Position numbers and translations under genes: made by a program
Notes under the pieces: model-generated
Told to the model about the DNA's origin: nothing
Databases searched by the model: none
The model's input: the letters and a program-made list of their open reading frames with translations, nothing else
Shown here: positions 27,725 to 36,119 of the stretch, one piece after another
Layout: every line of letters begins with the position of its first letter
How positions within the stretch are numbered: position 1 is the first letter of the stretch
Assembly (NCBI RefSeq): GCF_000231405.2
Contig: NZ_CP007032.1
Location: forward strand, 1,612,001-1,676,000
Direction: 5' to 3'
Length of the DNA stretch: 64,000 bases
Origin: Desulfitobacterium metallireducens DSM 15288
Lineage (GTDB): Bacteria > Bacillota > Desulfitobacteriia > Desulfitobacteriales > Desulfitobacteriaceae

Positions 27725-30460
27725 TCAACAACTCCTTTCACGTTCTTTAGTAATTCTTCCCTCCAAATTATTGGACCAATTTTCAAGCCATATTTGTATC
27801 TCTTCAGCAGGCTTAGGTTTACTGAAATAATATCCTTGAACTTCCCCACATCCTCTTTCCCGGAGAAAATCGAGATGCTCTTTGGTTTCTACTCCTTCAG
27901 CGATTGTTTCAAGGTTTAGACTCTTCGTCATGCCAATAATTGTATCAATAATCGCTTCAGCATCAGAGTTATTCCCAATTTTGCGTACGAAGGATTGATC
28001 GATTTTTAGTTTATTGATCTTAAATCGTGTCAAATACGCCATGGAGGAATAGCCTGTGCCAAAATCATCTATTGCAATCGAGATTCCGAGTGCATGAAGT
28101 GCATCTAACATGGCAATCGCTTTATGGGGCTGACTCATAGCCACACTTTCCGTCAATTCTAGTTCTAGATACTTAGCCGGCAAGTTTGCTTCTTTTAGGC
28201 ATTGCTGCACAATCTGCGGAAAATAAGTTTGTCGTAACTGAACTGCGGATAAATTTACGGCAACAATCATCGGAGGTTGACCTTGTTCCTGCCAGCTCTT
28301 CAATTGGTGAATAGCTGTTTGAAGCACCCATACACCAATGGGTAAGATCAACCCACTTTCTTCAGCTAACGGTATAAATTCCAAAGGAGATACCAATCCG
28401 AATTCAGGATGTTGCCAACGGATCAGCGCTTCCATTCCGACAACCTTGCCCGTTGCTAAGGATATCTGAGGCTGATAGAATACGCGTAATTCATTACGTT
28501 CTAAAGCCTTACGTAACGCGTTTTCCATATGAAGTTGGCGTACAGAATGTAACTGCATTTCTGGACTGAAAAAACGATAAGAGTTACGGCCTTCCTGCTT
28601 AGTAAAAAACATCGCGATATCCGCACACTTGTAAAGGGTTTCAAAGTCTAAACCATCAAGAGGATAAAAAGCAATACCAATTGATGAAGTGATCGTTAAC
28701 TCATGACCCTCGATATGAAAGGGTTGGGAATGTTCAGATAGCAATTTTTCCGCAAGACATACAACCCGATCAGTATCAATACCCGGTAACAGTATAATGA
28801 ACTCATCGCCACTAAGTCGAAAAACCACCTCCTGATTTCCAAATTGAGCTTTTAGTCTATCAGCAAGATGGGTCAGCAATAGATCCCCAATGCGATGGCC
28901 TAATGTATCATTTATATTTTTAAAATGATCAAGATCGAGGAACATAAGCACAAGAGTCTCTTTCTTGCTCTCGGCTTCACTAATTGCATTGTTGACGCGC
29001 TCTGTAAGCAACACCCGGTTAGGTAAATTCGTCAAAGCGTCATAATAAGCCAAATGCTGGATTTTTTCTTCCGCTTCTTTTTGTTGAGTGACATCACGAA
29101 TCGTTTCAATAGCTGCAATGGCCTTGCCTTGAGAATCACGTAAAACAGAAGCATTTGCCCAAAGAGCGGTTTTTCCTGAAAGTATATGATGCGTTGTCGA
29201 TTCACCAATCAGAACATCTCCTTGAGTAAAACGGATGGACTGATAATGGTTGGCTTGCTCTTGCTTAAAATCGAGGGCAAGATCGATCAAAATAGGATGC
29301 CTTCGATGATAAAGGGGTATTGAATATTCATAATTTCCTTTGCCTATCATATCCTGAGCCTTGATGCCAGTCAGGGATTCAATTGCTTTATTCCATGCAA
29401 TAATCTTCCTCTCTTTATCAATGACGAAGGTCGCATCAGGAAGAAAATCGATAATATTGATTAAACGCTGCTGTGCATCCAGAAGAGCCTTCGCAGTTTC
29501 CATACGTAAAGTAATATCTCGAAAGATCCCGATGTAATTTGTAATCATTCCCTCAGCGTCAACGATTTGACTGATAGAAAGTCCTTCAGCATATTCACTG
29601 CCATCTTTACGCCGATTCCATAATTCCCCCTGCCAATGTCCGGTGGCTTGGATTGTATCCCACATGAACTGGTAATATTCCTGATCCTGGCGACCTGAAG
29701 AAAGAATATTGGGGTTCTTTCCGATAACCTCGCTTTCAGTATATCCGGTTAATTTGGTAACAGCCTCATTAACCGTTAAGATGTTCGCTCGTAAATCGGT
29801 TATGATAATTCCTTCGTTACTTTGCTCGAAAACTTTCGCAAAAAGCCGAAGTCTGTCCTCAGCCTTAATTCGGAGTTTGTTCGTATCGAATTGATCTAGG
29901 GCAAAACTTATAGTAGTCGCAATCTCTTCTAATAATTCAATCATCTTCTGATCAAAAATATTAGGTTCAAAATGATAAACGGTCAAAGCGGCATAGGGTT
30001 GCCCCGCACGCCTTAGCGGGATCGCTGCACTTGCTCTCCATCCATAGTGATGAGCAAGGTTTTGCCAAAGGTGTGTATGGTCATCCTCGAGAAAATCTTG
30101 ACAGATTACCAAACGATTTTCACGAAAAGCGACTCCAGTAGGACCACGCCCTTCGGAAACCTCAGCGCTAGAGGAAACATAAAGACCATCTAGATACTCT
30201 GTTCCAGTACCAAAACAAGAGAGAATCGAGAACCGGTCATCTTCTACAGGGCGCCCAATCCAGCTCATTTTCATGCCACCCATTTCAACCGAAACACGAC
30301 AAAGCCTGTCCCACAAGCTTCCTTCATCCGAGCATTCAACAATAGCTTGACTCGTCTGTGCTAAGACCGCATAAAGTTGATTAAGATATTGAATATGTTT
30401 TTCATATTCATCCGTTTTTTTATTCGTCTTCATTATGGACTCATATACTCGCTTATCCAT
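27725..30460 (-). CDS. GAF-PAS-PAS-GGDEF-EAL cyclic-di-GMP signalling protein
   Basis: A 911-residue cytoplasmic sensor. Order: GAF (about 35-190), PAS (about 205-325), PAS (about 330-458), GGDEF (about 465-630) and EAL (about 640-890). The cyclase motif reads SGDEF (550-554) and no RxxD inhibitory site precedes it. The EAL domain has EAL at 677-679, an ELTESV motif and DDFGTGYSS. So phosphodiesterase activity looks intact, and cyclase activity is possible but unproven; SGDEF variants can be active. No membrane segment. AAGGAG precedes the ATG. Divergent from the acyltransferase gene. Confidence 0.92.
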   Translation of the reverse strand: MDKRVYESIMKTNKKTDEYEKHIQYLNQLYAVLAQTSQAIVECSDEGSLWDRLCRVSVEMGGMKMSWIGRPVEDDRFSILSCFGTGTEYLDGLYVSSSAEVSEGRGPTGVAFRENRLVICQDFLEDDHTHLWQNLAHHYGWRASAAIPLRRAGQPYAALTVYHFEPNIFDQKMIELLEEIATTISFALDQFDTNKLRIKAEDRLRLFAKVFEQSNEGIIITDLRANILTVNEAVTKLTGYTESEVIGKNPNILSSGRQDQEYYQFMWDTIQATGHWQGELWNRRKDGSEYAEGLSISQIVDAEGMITNYIGIFRDITLRMETAKALLDAQQRLINIIDFLPDATFVIDKERKIIAWNKAIESLTGIKAQDMIGKGNYEYSIPLYHRRHPILIDLALDFKQEQANHYQSIRFTQGDVLIGESTTHHILSGKTALWANASVLRDSQGKAIAAIETIRDVTQQKEAEEKIQHLAYYDALTNLPNRVLLTERVNNAISEAESKKETLVLMFLDLDHFKNINDTLGHRIGDLLLTHLADRLKAQFGNQEVVFRLSGDEFIILLPGIDTDRVVCLAEKLLSEHSQPFHIEGHELTITSSIGIAFYPLDGLDFETLYKCADIAMFFTKQEGRNSYRFFSPEMQLHSVRQLHMENALRKALERNELRVFYQPQISLATGKVVGMEALIRWQHPEFGLVSPLEFIPLAEESGLILPIGVWVLQTAIHQLKSWQEQGQPPMIVAVNLSAVQLRQTYFPQIVQQCLKEANLPAKYLELELTESVAMSQPHKAIAMLDALHALGISIAIDDFGTGYSSMAYLTRFKINKLKIDQSFVRKIGNNSDAEAIIDTIIGMTKSLNLETIAEGVETKEHLDFLRERGCGEVQGYYFSKPKPAEEIQIWLENWSNNLEGRITKERERSC

Positions 30461-30612
30461 ATATGAATCTCCTTCGTCTCCACAATTTGTTAATGTTTAG
30501 CATTCATTAAATTTCGATTCAATATGACAATCTTCCGCAATAATGTATTCTAGTTAAGAATAACTTTTTCCTTTTTTAGATTTTAGAAATACAAAAAACT
30601 ATCCATACGCAC

Positions 30613-30641
30613 TTTTCACAAGTATAGCACTAGGCTATACT
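30613..30641 (+). promoter_or_regulatory. Promoter with embedded inverted repeat upstream of the acyltransferase gene
   Basis: TTTTCA (30613-30618) and TATACT (30636-30641) are 17 bp apart. A perfect inverted repeat AGTATAGC-N5-GCTATACT (30621-30641) covers the spacer and the -10, as a repressor site would. Confidence 0.5.
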
Positions 30642-30675
30642 AGTCTTAACCCCTAATAAAATAACAAGGAGAATC

Positions 30676-31392
30676 ATGATGTTTCGCACAATTCTTTGGT
30701 TTATCTATTTTGGTGCCTATCTTCTCGCCATTTATCCCAAAATGTTAAAAGTACAACGATTGGCAGAAATAGGGAATACAGTTGAACATGATGAACTCAC
30801 TCACCAAGTCGCCCAAAAATGGGCTCGTTCTCTTGTCAAATTTGCAGGAGTCACAGTAACCGTCACGGGACAGGTAAAAGTCCCCACGGAGGGCGCTGTA
30901 CTCTTTGTCAGTAATCATCAAGGTAATTTTGATATTCCCCTTCTCTTGGGTTATATCGAGAAACCCAAAGGATTCATTGCTAAAATAGAGCTTAAAAAAG
31001 TTCCTTTAATTCGCACTTGGATGACTCATCTTAACTGTGTTTTTATGGATCGTTCAGATATCCGCCAATCCTTAAAGGTCATGAAACAAGCTGCGGATTA
31101 TCTTAAAGCAGGCTATTCAATGGTTATTTTCCCTGAAGGCACGCGAAGTAAAAGTGACACGATTGGAGAATTTAAAGCGGGGAGTTTAAAATTAGCACTG
31201 AAGGCTGGTATACCGATTATTCCGATCACGATCAGCGGATCCTATAAAATTATGGAACAAAACGGTACTATCATTAAACCAGCTGATGTTAAGATTACAC
31301 TTCACGACCTTATTCCTACGGCCGGATTAAGTAAAGAAGAAGCTATAGAACTCCCGGAAAAAATCAGAAGCATAATTGAACAGAGTGTGTAA
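30676..31392 (+). CDS. plsC: 1-acyl-sn-glycerol-3-phosphate acyltransferase (PlsC-like)
   Basis: A 238-residue acyltransferase of the PlsC family, making phosphatidic acid from lysophosphatidic acid at the membrane. Catalytic NHQGNFD (the NHx4D motif, near residue 81) and FPEGTRSKS (near 150) are both present, with PIIPITISGS as motif IV. An N-terminal hydrophobic segment anchors it. AAGGAG lies before two adjacent ATGs, at 30676 and 30679; the second has the better spacing, so the first residue may be extra. It is transcribed alone. Confidence 0.9.
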   Translation: MMFRTILWFIYFGAYLLAIYPKMLKVQRLAEIGNTVEHDELTHQVAQKWARSLVKFAGVTVTVTGQVKVPTEGAVLFVSNHQGNFDIPLLLGYIEKPKGFIAKIELKKVPLIRTWMTHLNCVFMDRSDIRQSLKVMKQAADYLKAGYSMVIFPEGTRSKSDTIGEFKAGSLKLALKAGIPIIPITISGSYKIMEQNGTIIKPADVKITLHDLIPTAGLSKEEAIELPEKIRSIIEQSV

Positions 31393-31394
31393 AA

Positions 31395-31431
31395 CAAATG
31401 ACCTCTTCACCTATCGTGAAGAGGTCATTTG
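31395..31431 (+). terminator. Hairpin after the acyltransferase gene
   Basis: A perfect 16-bp stem (CAAATGACCTCTTCAC and complement) with a 5-nt loop, directly after the stop. The U-tract is weak. Confidence 0.65.
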
Positions 31432-31445
31432 ATAAAGTATATAAT

Positions 31446-31768
31446 CCCGCAAAATTCCTTCTGAATAAACCACTGATCCTTCCGGAGACACCACTGAGTA
31501 AAAACCAAGAATCACCTACTTCATTCGTTTAGGGCATACATGTTCTAGCTAAACACCTTTCTGAAGATTTTGGATCATTTGAAAGGAATACCTCTGAGGC
31601 ATTGAAGAACTCGAACGAAACCCTTTGAGATGCATGGACTGAGTTAGCAAAGAAACTGCTGAGATCGACGAATCAATTGAAATAAGGGGAATTGAAAACT
31701 TCTTGACAGACACCAACCGAAAGTTTGCGAAAACCACGAAACTACGAAAACTGAAGGAATTCTGCGGG
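31446..31768. repeat. 323-bp segment bounded by inverted repeats, possible element or gene relic
   Basis: CCCGCAAAATTCCTTC (31446-31461) recurs inverted, with one mismatch, at 31753-31768. Between them the + strand reads as charged, helix-like protein pieces broken by stops and frame changes. Examples are LAKHLSEDFGSFERN near 31535-31580 and IENFLTDTNRKFAKTTK near 31690-31740. No transposase motif is recognisable. It could be a decayed small element or a decayed gene. The 82-aa frame on the other strand looks like a shadow of this. Confidence 0.35.
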
Positions 31769-31782
31769 AAATTAAGCATAAA

Positions 31783-31928
31783 TACAATAAAAGCCATCCC
31801 TTAGGGTGGCTTAATCCAATCAGCAGTTAATCATGATATCCTCTAACTCTGCCGTGGATTATTACCAACCCTAATCGGTGAAAGTTAAAAACAAGATACA
31901 TGAACTAAAATTAATATATGTTCTTTAT
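31783..31928 (-). ncRNA. Candidate small RNA (orphan promoter to terminator, about 145 nt)
   Basis: A near-consensus promoter at 31935-31963 fires leftward into a stretch with no convincing gene. The transcript would end at a hairpin, AAGCCATCCCT / AGGGTGGCTT (31791-31812, one G-U pair), followed leftward by TTATTGTATT. The only frame of note, 24 codons, lacks a ribosome binding site. No Rfam family is recognised. Confidence 0.4.
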
Positions 31929-31934
31929 GTTTTT

Positions 31935-31963
31935 ATTGTAAATCCATTAGCACAGGTTGTCAA
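31935..31963 (-). promoter_or_regulatory. Strong sigma-A-type promoter without a downstream gene
   Basis: TTGACA (31958-31963) and TACAAT (31935-31940), 17 bp apart, read leftward. It lies 45 bp past the end of the DUF3006 gene, so it does not serve that gene. Confidence 0.6.
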
Positions 31964-32007
31964 TACTTTTGACCACATCATCCCAAATTATTCATTCTAA
32001 ACTCACG

Positions 32008-32220
32008 TTATTCCCATAAGTTGTCCATCAGCTTATTGATGTCTTCTTTGTTTTTCTTTGTCTCTTCCTGATCAATATAAAAAACACCGTTTTCCTCGTA
32101 AACAACGTCACCTTCGCAAGCCTCAAGAGGCAAGAGTTGTCGTGAAATATCAATCTTTTCCCTATTCTCTAACTCAACCACCGCAATATTTTCTTCAAAG
32201 CGATCAATGATCCCTTTCAT
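32008..32220 (-). CDS. DUF3006 family protein
   Basis: A 70-residue acidic protein matching the DUF3006 pattern: KGIIDRFEENIAVVELE at the start, then ISRQLLPLEACEGDVVY. The fold is likely a small beta-barrel and its role is unknown. Its ATG overlaps the stop of the MBL-fold lipoprotein gene by 4 bp (ATGA), with GGGAGG upstream. DUF3006 proteins commonly accompany ComEC-like MBL hydrolases, as here. Confidence 0.82.
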   Translation of the reverse strand: MKGIIDRFEENIAVVELENREKIDISRQLLPLEACEGDVVYEENGVFYIDQEETKKNKEDINKLMDNLWE

Positions 32221-33158
32221 TGACTTGTCCTCCCTACAGTAAACGTAATATTTTTCCCATCCGATTCGGCAACTACAGTTCCAGATTCATCCGTCCGATA
32301 TAGAGACACACCCGCCTTCTGAAGCCTTGTTAAGGTATTTACTGTAGGATGACCGTAATCATTATCATTACCTACGGAAATAACTGCATACTCAGGCTGT
32401 ACTCTTGCTAGAAATGCAGCTGAAGTGGATGTTCGAGATCCATGGTGACCTACTTTTAAAACATCAGCTCTAAGATCATAACCCGCATTCATCATTTCTT
32501 GTTCTGACTCAGATTGCGCATCCCCAGTGAATAAAAATGCAGTTTGCCCGTAAGTAAGCCTCAACACAGCACTATAATCATTAACTTCCTCATATTGGGT
32601 TGAATTTGGGGCAAGCATCTCAGCCTTAACTTCGGATCCTAAATCCAGCTTTAAGCCTGCTTTTGCTTCCGTAATTTTTAGGCCCTTTTGACTGATTGCA
32701 GTTAGCAGACTGCGAAACGATTGAGTCGATGAGGTTTGTTTCGGCATGACAATCTGACCTATGTCAAATGCCTTTGTGACAGCATCTGCTCCTCCAATGT
32801 GATCAGAATGAGGATGTGTCCAGATCGTGAGATCAAGTCGTTTTACGCCCTGACTTCTAATATAGGAAACCACTTTATCTCCCTGATCATTTTCCCCTGC
32901 ATCGATTAGAACGTTTTTGCCATTAGGAATCTGGATCAGTATTGAATCGCCTTGTCCCACATCGATGTATGATACACGCAGCTTTTCCTCTCCATTTTGC
33001 ATCGGTTGTGATGAAATTAAAGCGTTCCCTTGAGACGGGGTCGATACCCCAGTTGTTACCCCACATCCCGTTATAAAAGCTATACAACTAGAGACCAATA
33101 AAACCACAATAAAGACACGTGAAAGCTTTTCTGTGAGTTTAGTACAACGTGTTGCCAT
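32217..33158 (-). CDS. ComEC/Rec2-like MBL-fold hydrolase, predicted lipoprotein
   Basis: A 313-residue secreted metallo-beta-lactamase-fold protein. A basic N-terminus and hydrophobic core end in FITGC (Cys32), a plausible lipobox. The MBL domain has THPHSDHIGG (metal ligands), LFTGDAQSESE, LKVGHHGSRTSTS and GNDNDYGHPT. These are the motifs of the ComEC C-terminal domain, but the competence channel part is absent. Extracellular nuclease or phosphodiesterase activity is possible. ATG at 33158 is preceded by CGGAGGT; the longer frame is rejected. Followed by DUF3006 in an overlapping pair. Confidence 0.85.
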   Translation of the reverse strand: MATRCTKLTEKLSRVFIVVLLVSSCIAFITGCGVTTGVSTPSQGNALISSQPMQNGEEKLRVSYIDVGQGDSILIQIPNGKNVLIDAGENDQGDKVVSYIRSQGVKRLDLTIWTHPHSDHIGGADAVTKAFDIGQIVMPKQTSSTQSFRSLLTAISQKGLKITEAKAGLKLDLGSEVKAEMLAPNSTQYEEVNDYSAVLRLTYGQTAFLFTGDAQSESEQEMMNAGYDLRADVLKVGHHGSRTSTSAAFLARVQPEYAVISVGNDNDYGHPTVNTLTRLQKAGVSLYRTDESGTVVAESDGKNITFTVGRTSQ

Positions 33159-33235
33159 TTTTACCTCCGAATGCAGATTGATCATGTATATATAATATAT
33201 GAGCAGTCTATATTCGTTATATTTTTTTAAATTTC

Positions 33236-35962
33236 CTACTTGACAGGGGAAAGATCGATTACGACGTTATCGATAAAAATCTTGACGAGTTCTGGGTCAA
33301 ATTGGGTTCCTGCATTATTAGTCAGTTCTTCGAGAGCCTTCTCTTGCGTAAAAGGCTTACGATAGCTACGGTCATTGATCATCGCATCATACGCATCCGC
33401 AATGGCAATAATTCGTGCGTGAAGCGGTATTTTATTACCCTTCAAGCCTTTGGGATAGCCGTTGCCATCCCAACGTTCATGATGTGCCAAAACATCTATA
33501 GCCATATCTGCCATATCATTAACCGTACTCAAAATACGATAGCCAATTTCTGGATGACGTTTGATTTCAATCCACTCTTCCTTAGTCAACTTTCCAGAAT
33601 TACTGAGGACTTTTTCGTCAATGCCAATTTTTCCGATATCATGCAGTAGACCAACATTTTTAAGTTCCAAAACGTCTCTTTCAGGTAAATTTAGAGCTAT
33701 CCCTATGCGCTGACAGAGCTCTGAAACGCTATGCGAGTGATGTTCTTCTTGTTTGTTCTTTTCATAAAGAGTATTTACAATAGTTTGGATGGCTTTTCCG
33801 CGCATACTTGGACTCTCAAAGAGCTTCATTTTATACATGTTATCTTCCGCTTTTTTTAAAATCTCATCAATCGATTGAGTTGAATAGCGTTTGGTCTCAA
33901 AGCCAAAAGAAATTGAGAGCTGAATCGAACCCACCTCTTCCTGGGTAGCCAACTTTTGGATTCGTTTCAAAATCCGTTCTGCTTCTAAACGATCGGTATT
34001 GGGTAATAAGAGAACAAATTCATCCCCACCGAGTCGCGCCAAAATATCATCCTTACGGCAGGCTTTTTTCATGACTTGCCCCACTTTACTCAGCAGTTGA
34101 TCACCGAATTCATGTCCAAAAGAATCATTCACAAGTTTCAAGCCATTGACATCTGCCATCATGACCGATAACGGATAATTCCGCACCACATCAAGGCGTT
34201 TTAACTCCTCTTCATAAAACCGCCGATTATAAAGCCCGGTCAGTTGATCATGATAGCTAAGATAAAGAATTCTTTCTTCGTTCTTTTTGTGATCTGTCAC
34301 ATCCTGTATCGTTCCAATCATGCGAAGAGGTTCCCCTTCAGAATTCACTTCAAGTTCACCCAGTCCATGGACCCACCGAACCTCCCCATTTTCATGACGC
34401 ACGATTTGATATTCAAAGTCGTAACATTCCTTATCCAATTGAAAATGTTCGGTTACGAGATCAAGCCAATCGGGATGAATGAGCGTCATGTATCCTTCAA
34501 GGGTATGGGGGAAACTCTCTTCTATACCAAGAATTTCATTTAATGTTTGAGAGCAGTGCCATTGCCCTGTTTTATAATCCATGATATAACTGCCAGTATG
34601 GGCAACCCGCTGAGACTCAAGTAGTAAATATTCACTATCGCGAAGTAACTTCTCCGTCTGTTTGAGCTCTGAAATATTGATTACAAAACTAGATATTCCT
34701 ACCACTTCACCGTTCTTTAAGACAATGGGCGACCAATACATTTGCCAATAGAGAGGGGTACCGTTTTCTTCTTGTCTGACGTCTTGGAGCTCAGCTACAC
34801 AATCGCCTGCCAGAACCTGTTTAAAATTGGCTTGAGCCAGCTGCGCATAAGGATGGTTACCGAATGCCTCTAGCATATTCATGCCAACTTCAATCTTTGA
34901 ACCGAAAATTTTTAACATCATATCCTTATGTTCAAGGTTAAAATTCAGATAACAATATCCCTTATCCAGGGAGCAAACGAGGACATCAGGTGAACTTTCA
35001 AAAATCGCCTGCAACAAATTATTCTTGTATTCCAACTGACAATTGATTTCATTGATCTCCTGAGTCCGCTGGATTACCTTGCGATTGAGGGTCCGGTTCC
35101 AGTAAAAAAGTCCAAAGAGTAAGAGGATTCCGACGAAACCCAAAAATAAAATGAAGCGAAAGTTCTCTGCCCAAAAGCTCGGTAAACTAGAGATACCCAG
35201 CCACCTTGCATTAATGGATTCCATTTCCTGATCTGATATTTTATCAAACCCAGACTCAAGCGTATTCAAAAGCTCAGTGTTACCTACCTTGACGGCTCTG
35301 TAGAATTGACTCGTATAGAGAGAGGTATCTGTATAGTGAAAATTATCTTGAATCCCCATTTTATATAGATAATAAAGTGCCGGAGGTTTTCCCATCGTAA
35401 AGATGGATATTTTATTATCCTTAGCCGCTTGTATAAGATCTTCTGCAGAATCGAACTCCGTGATATTGGTAATACCTTGTTCGTTTAAGACCTCGATACA
35501 GTGGTCCCCTTTTTTTGCAGCGATTTCAAAACCCCGGATCGAGTCGGCATTATGAATCCCTGAAATATTATTCTGAAAAAAAATTGGAACTTCTATAGTT
35601 GCATAAGGTTTTGTAAAATCAAACAATGTTGTGCGTTGCTCACTATATGAGATCGTATCAATTACATCAAATTGCCCAGCTAGCATACTCTCATATGCTT
35701 CATTCCAGGGCTTTCCGGTTATGTAGACCTTTATTCCTGTCTTCTGCTCAAAAAGTTTCCATTGGTCAATGCTGATTCCTTGTAATTCACCTTGGCTATT
35801 TCGAAACGAGTATGGCGGGTAATTTTCATCAATAACGACCTGAATGGATTGAGAGGACTGTTGCGCTGCAAGTAGAGATGACGCAGTGCTCAATATAAAT
35901 AATAGGGATAGAGATAACCCAAGTACCCACAAAAAAAGTCTTTGAGGCTCACTCTTTCTCAT
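33236..35962 (-). CDS. Periplasmic-sensor PAS-PAS-GGDEF-HD-GYP cyclic-di-GMP protein
   Basis: A membrane receptor of about 908 residues. Signal-like segment (about 8-32), SBP_bac_3 solute-binding domain (about 38-262, IQVVIDENYPPYSF), transmembrane helix (about 268-290), two PAS domains (about 315-570), GGDEF (about 575-735), HD-GYP (about 745-905). RKDD plus intact GGDEF suggests a cyclase with product inhibition. LLHDIGKIGI, HHERWDGNGYP and IADAYDAM suggest an active phosphodiesterase. The outside domain may sense an amino acid. ATG at 35962 is preferred; the ATG four codons earlier abuts its ribosome binding site. Confidence 0.9.
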   Translation of the reverse strand: MRKSEPQRLFLWVLGLSLSLLFILSTASSLLAAQQSSQSIQVVIDENYPPYSFRNSQGELQGISIDQWKLFEQKTGIKVYITGKPWNEAYESMLAGQFDVIDTISYSEQRTTLFDFTKPYATIEVPIFFQNNISGIHNADSIRGFEIAAKKGDHCIEVLNEQGITNITEFDSAEDLIQAAKDNKISIFTMGKPPALYYLYKMGIQDNFHYTDTSLYTSQFYRAVKVGNTELLNTLESGFDKISDQEMESINARWLGISSLPSFWAENFRFILFLGFVGILLLFGLFYWNRTLNRKVIQRTQEINEINCQLEYKNNLLQAIFESSPDVLVCSLDKGYCYLNFNLEHKDMMLKIFGSKIEVGMNMLEAFGNHPYAQLAQANFKQVLAGDCVAELQDVRQEENGTPLYWQMYWSPIVLKNGEVVGISSFVINISELKQTEKLLRDSEYLLLESQRVAHTGSYIMDYKTGQWHCSQTLNEILGIEESFPHTLEGYMTLIHPDWLDLVTEHFQLDKECYDFEYQIVRHENGEVRWVHGLGELEVNSEGEPLRMIGTIQDVTDHKKNEERILYLSYHDQLTGLYNRRFYEEELKRLDVVRNYPLSVMMADVNGLKLVNDSFGHEFGDQLLSKVGQVMKKACRKDDILARLGGDEFVLLLPNTDRLEAERILKRIQKLATQEEVGSIQLSISFGFETKRYSTQSIDEILKKAEDNMYKMKLFESPSMRGKAIQTIVNTLYEKNKQEEHHSHSVSELCQRIGIALNLPERDVLELKNVGLLHDIGKIGIDEKVLSNSGKLTKEEWIEIKRHPEIGYRILSTVNDMADMAIDVLAHHERWDGNGYPKGLKGNKIPLHARIIAIADAYDAMINDRSYRKPFTQEKALEELTNNAGTQFDPELVKIFIDNVVIDLSPVK

Positions 35963-36084
35963 CTGTTTCCCCATCCTTTTCGTATCATTTATCTGAATAA
36001 TATTCTACTAATTTCGAGAATATTTTTCATTTTCCTGCAGAATGAACATTTTTTCACATTTTTTTATTCACAGCAACGCAAAAA

Positions 36085-36116
36085 ATACACGCTCCTCTTT
36101 TCTAAAGAGCGTGTAT
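36085..36116 (-). terminator. Terminator after the polyferredoxin fusion gene
   Basis: ATACACGCTC and GAGCGTGTAT form a 10-bp stem with an extra CTCTTT/AAAGAG pairing inside. Leftward it is followed by TTTTTTGCG. Confidence 0.8.
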
Positions 36117-36119
36117 ATC

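Noticed and set aside
27460-27849. 129-codon version of the thioredoxin-like protein
   Set aside because: The extra 42 residues overlap the end of the cyclic-di-GMP gene; AAAGGAG sits before the internal ATG at 27723.
31549-31797. 82-codon leftward frame in the gap after plsC
   Set aside because: Ser/Phe-rich composition typical of the antisense of a decayed charged coding sequence; no ribosome binding site.
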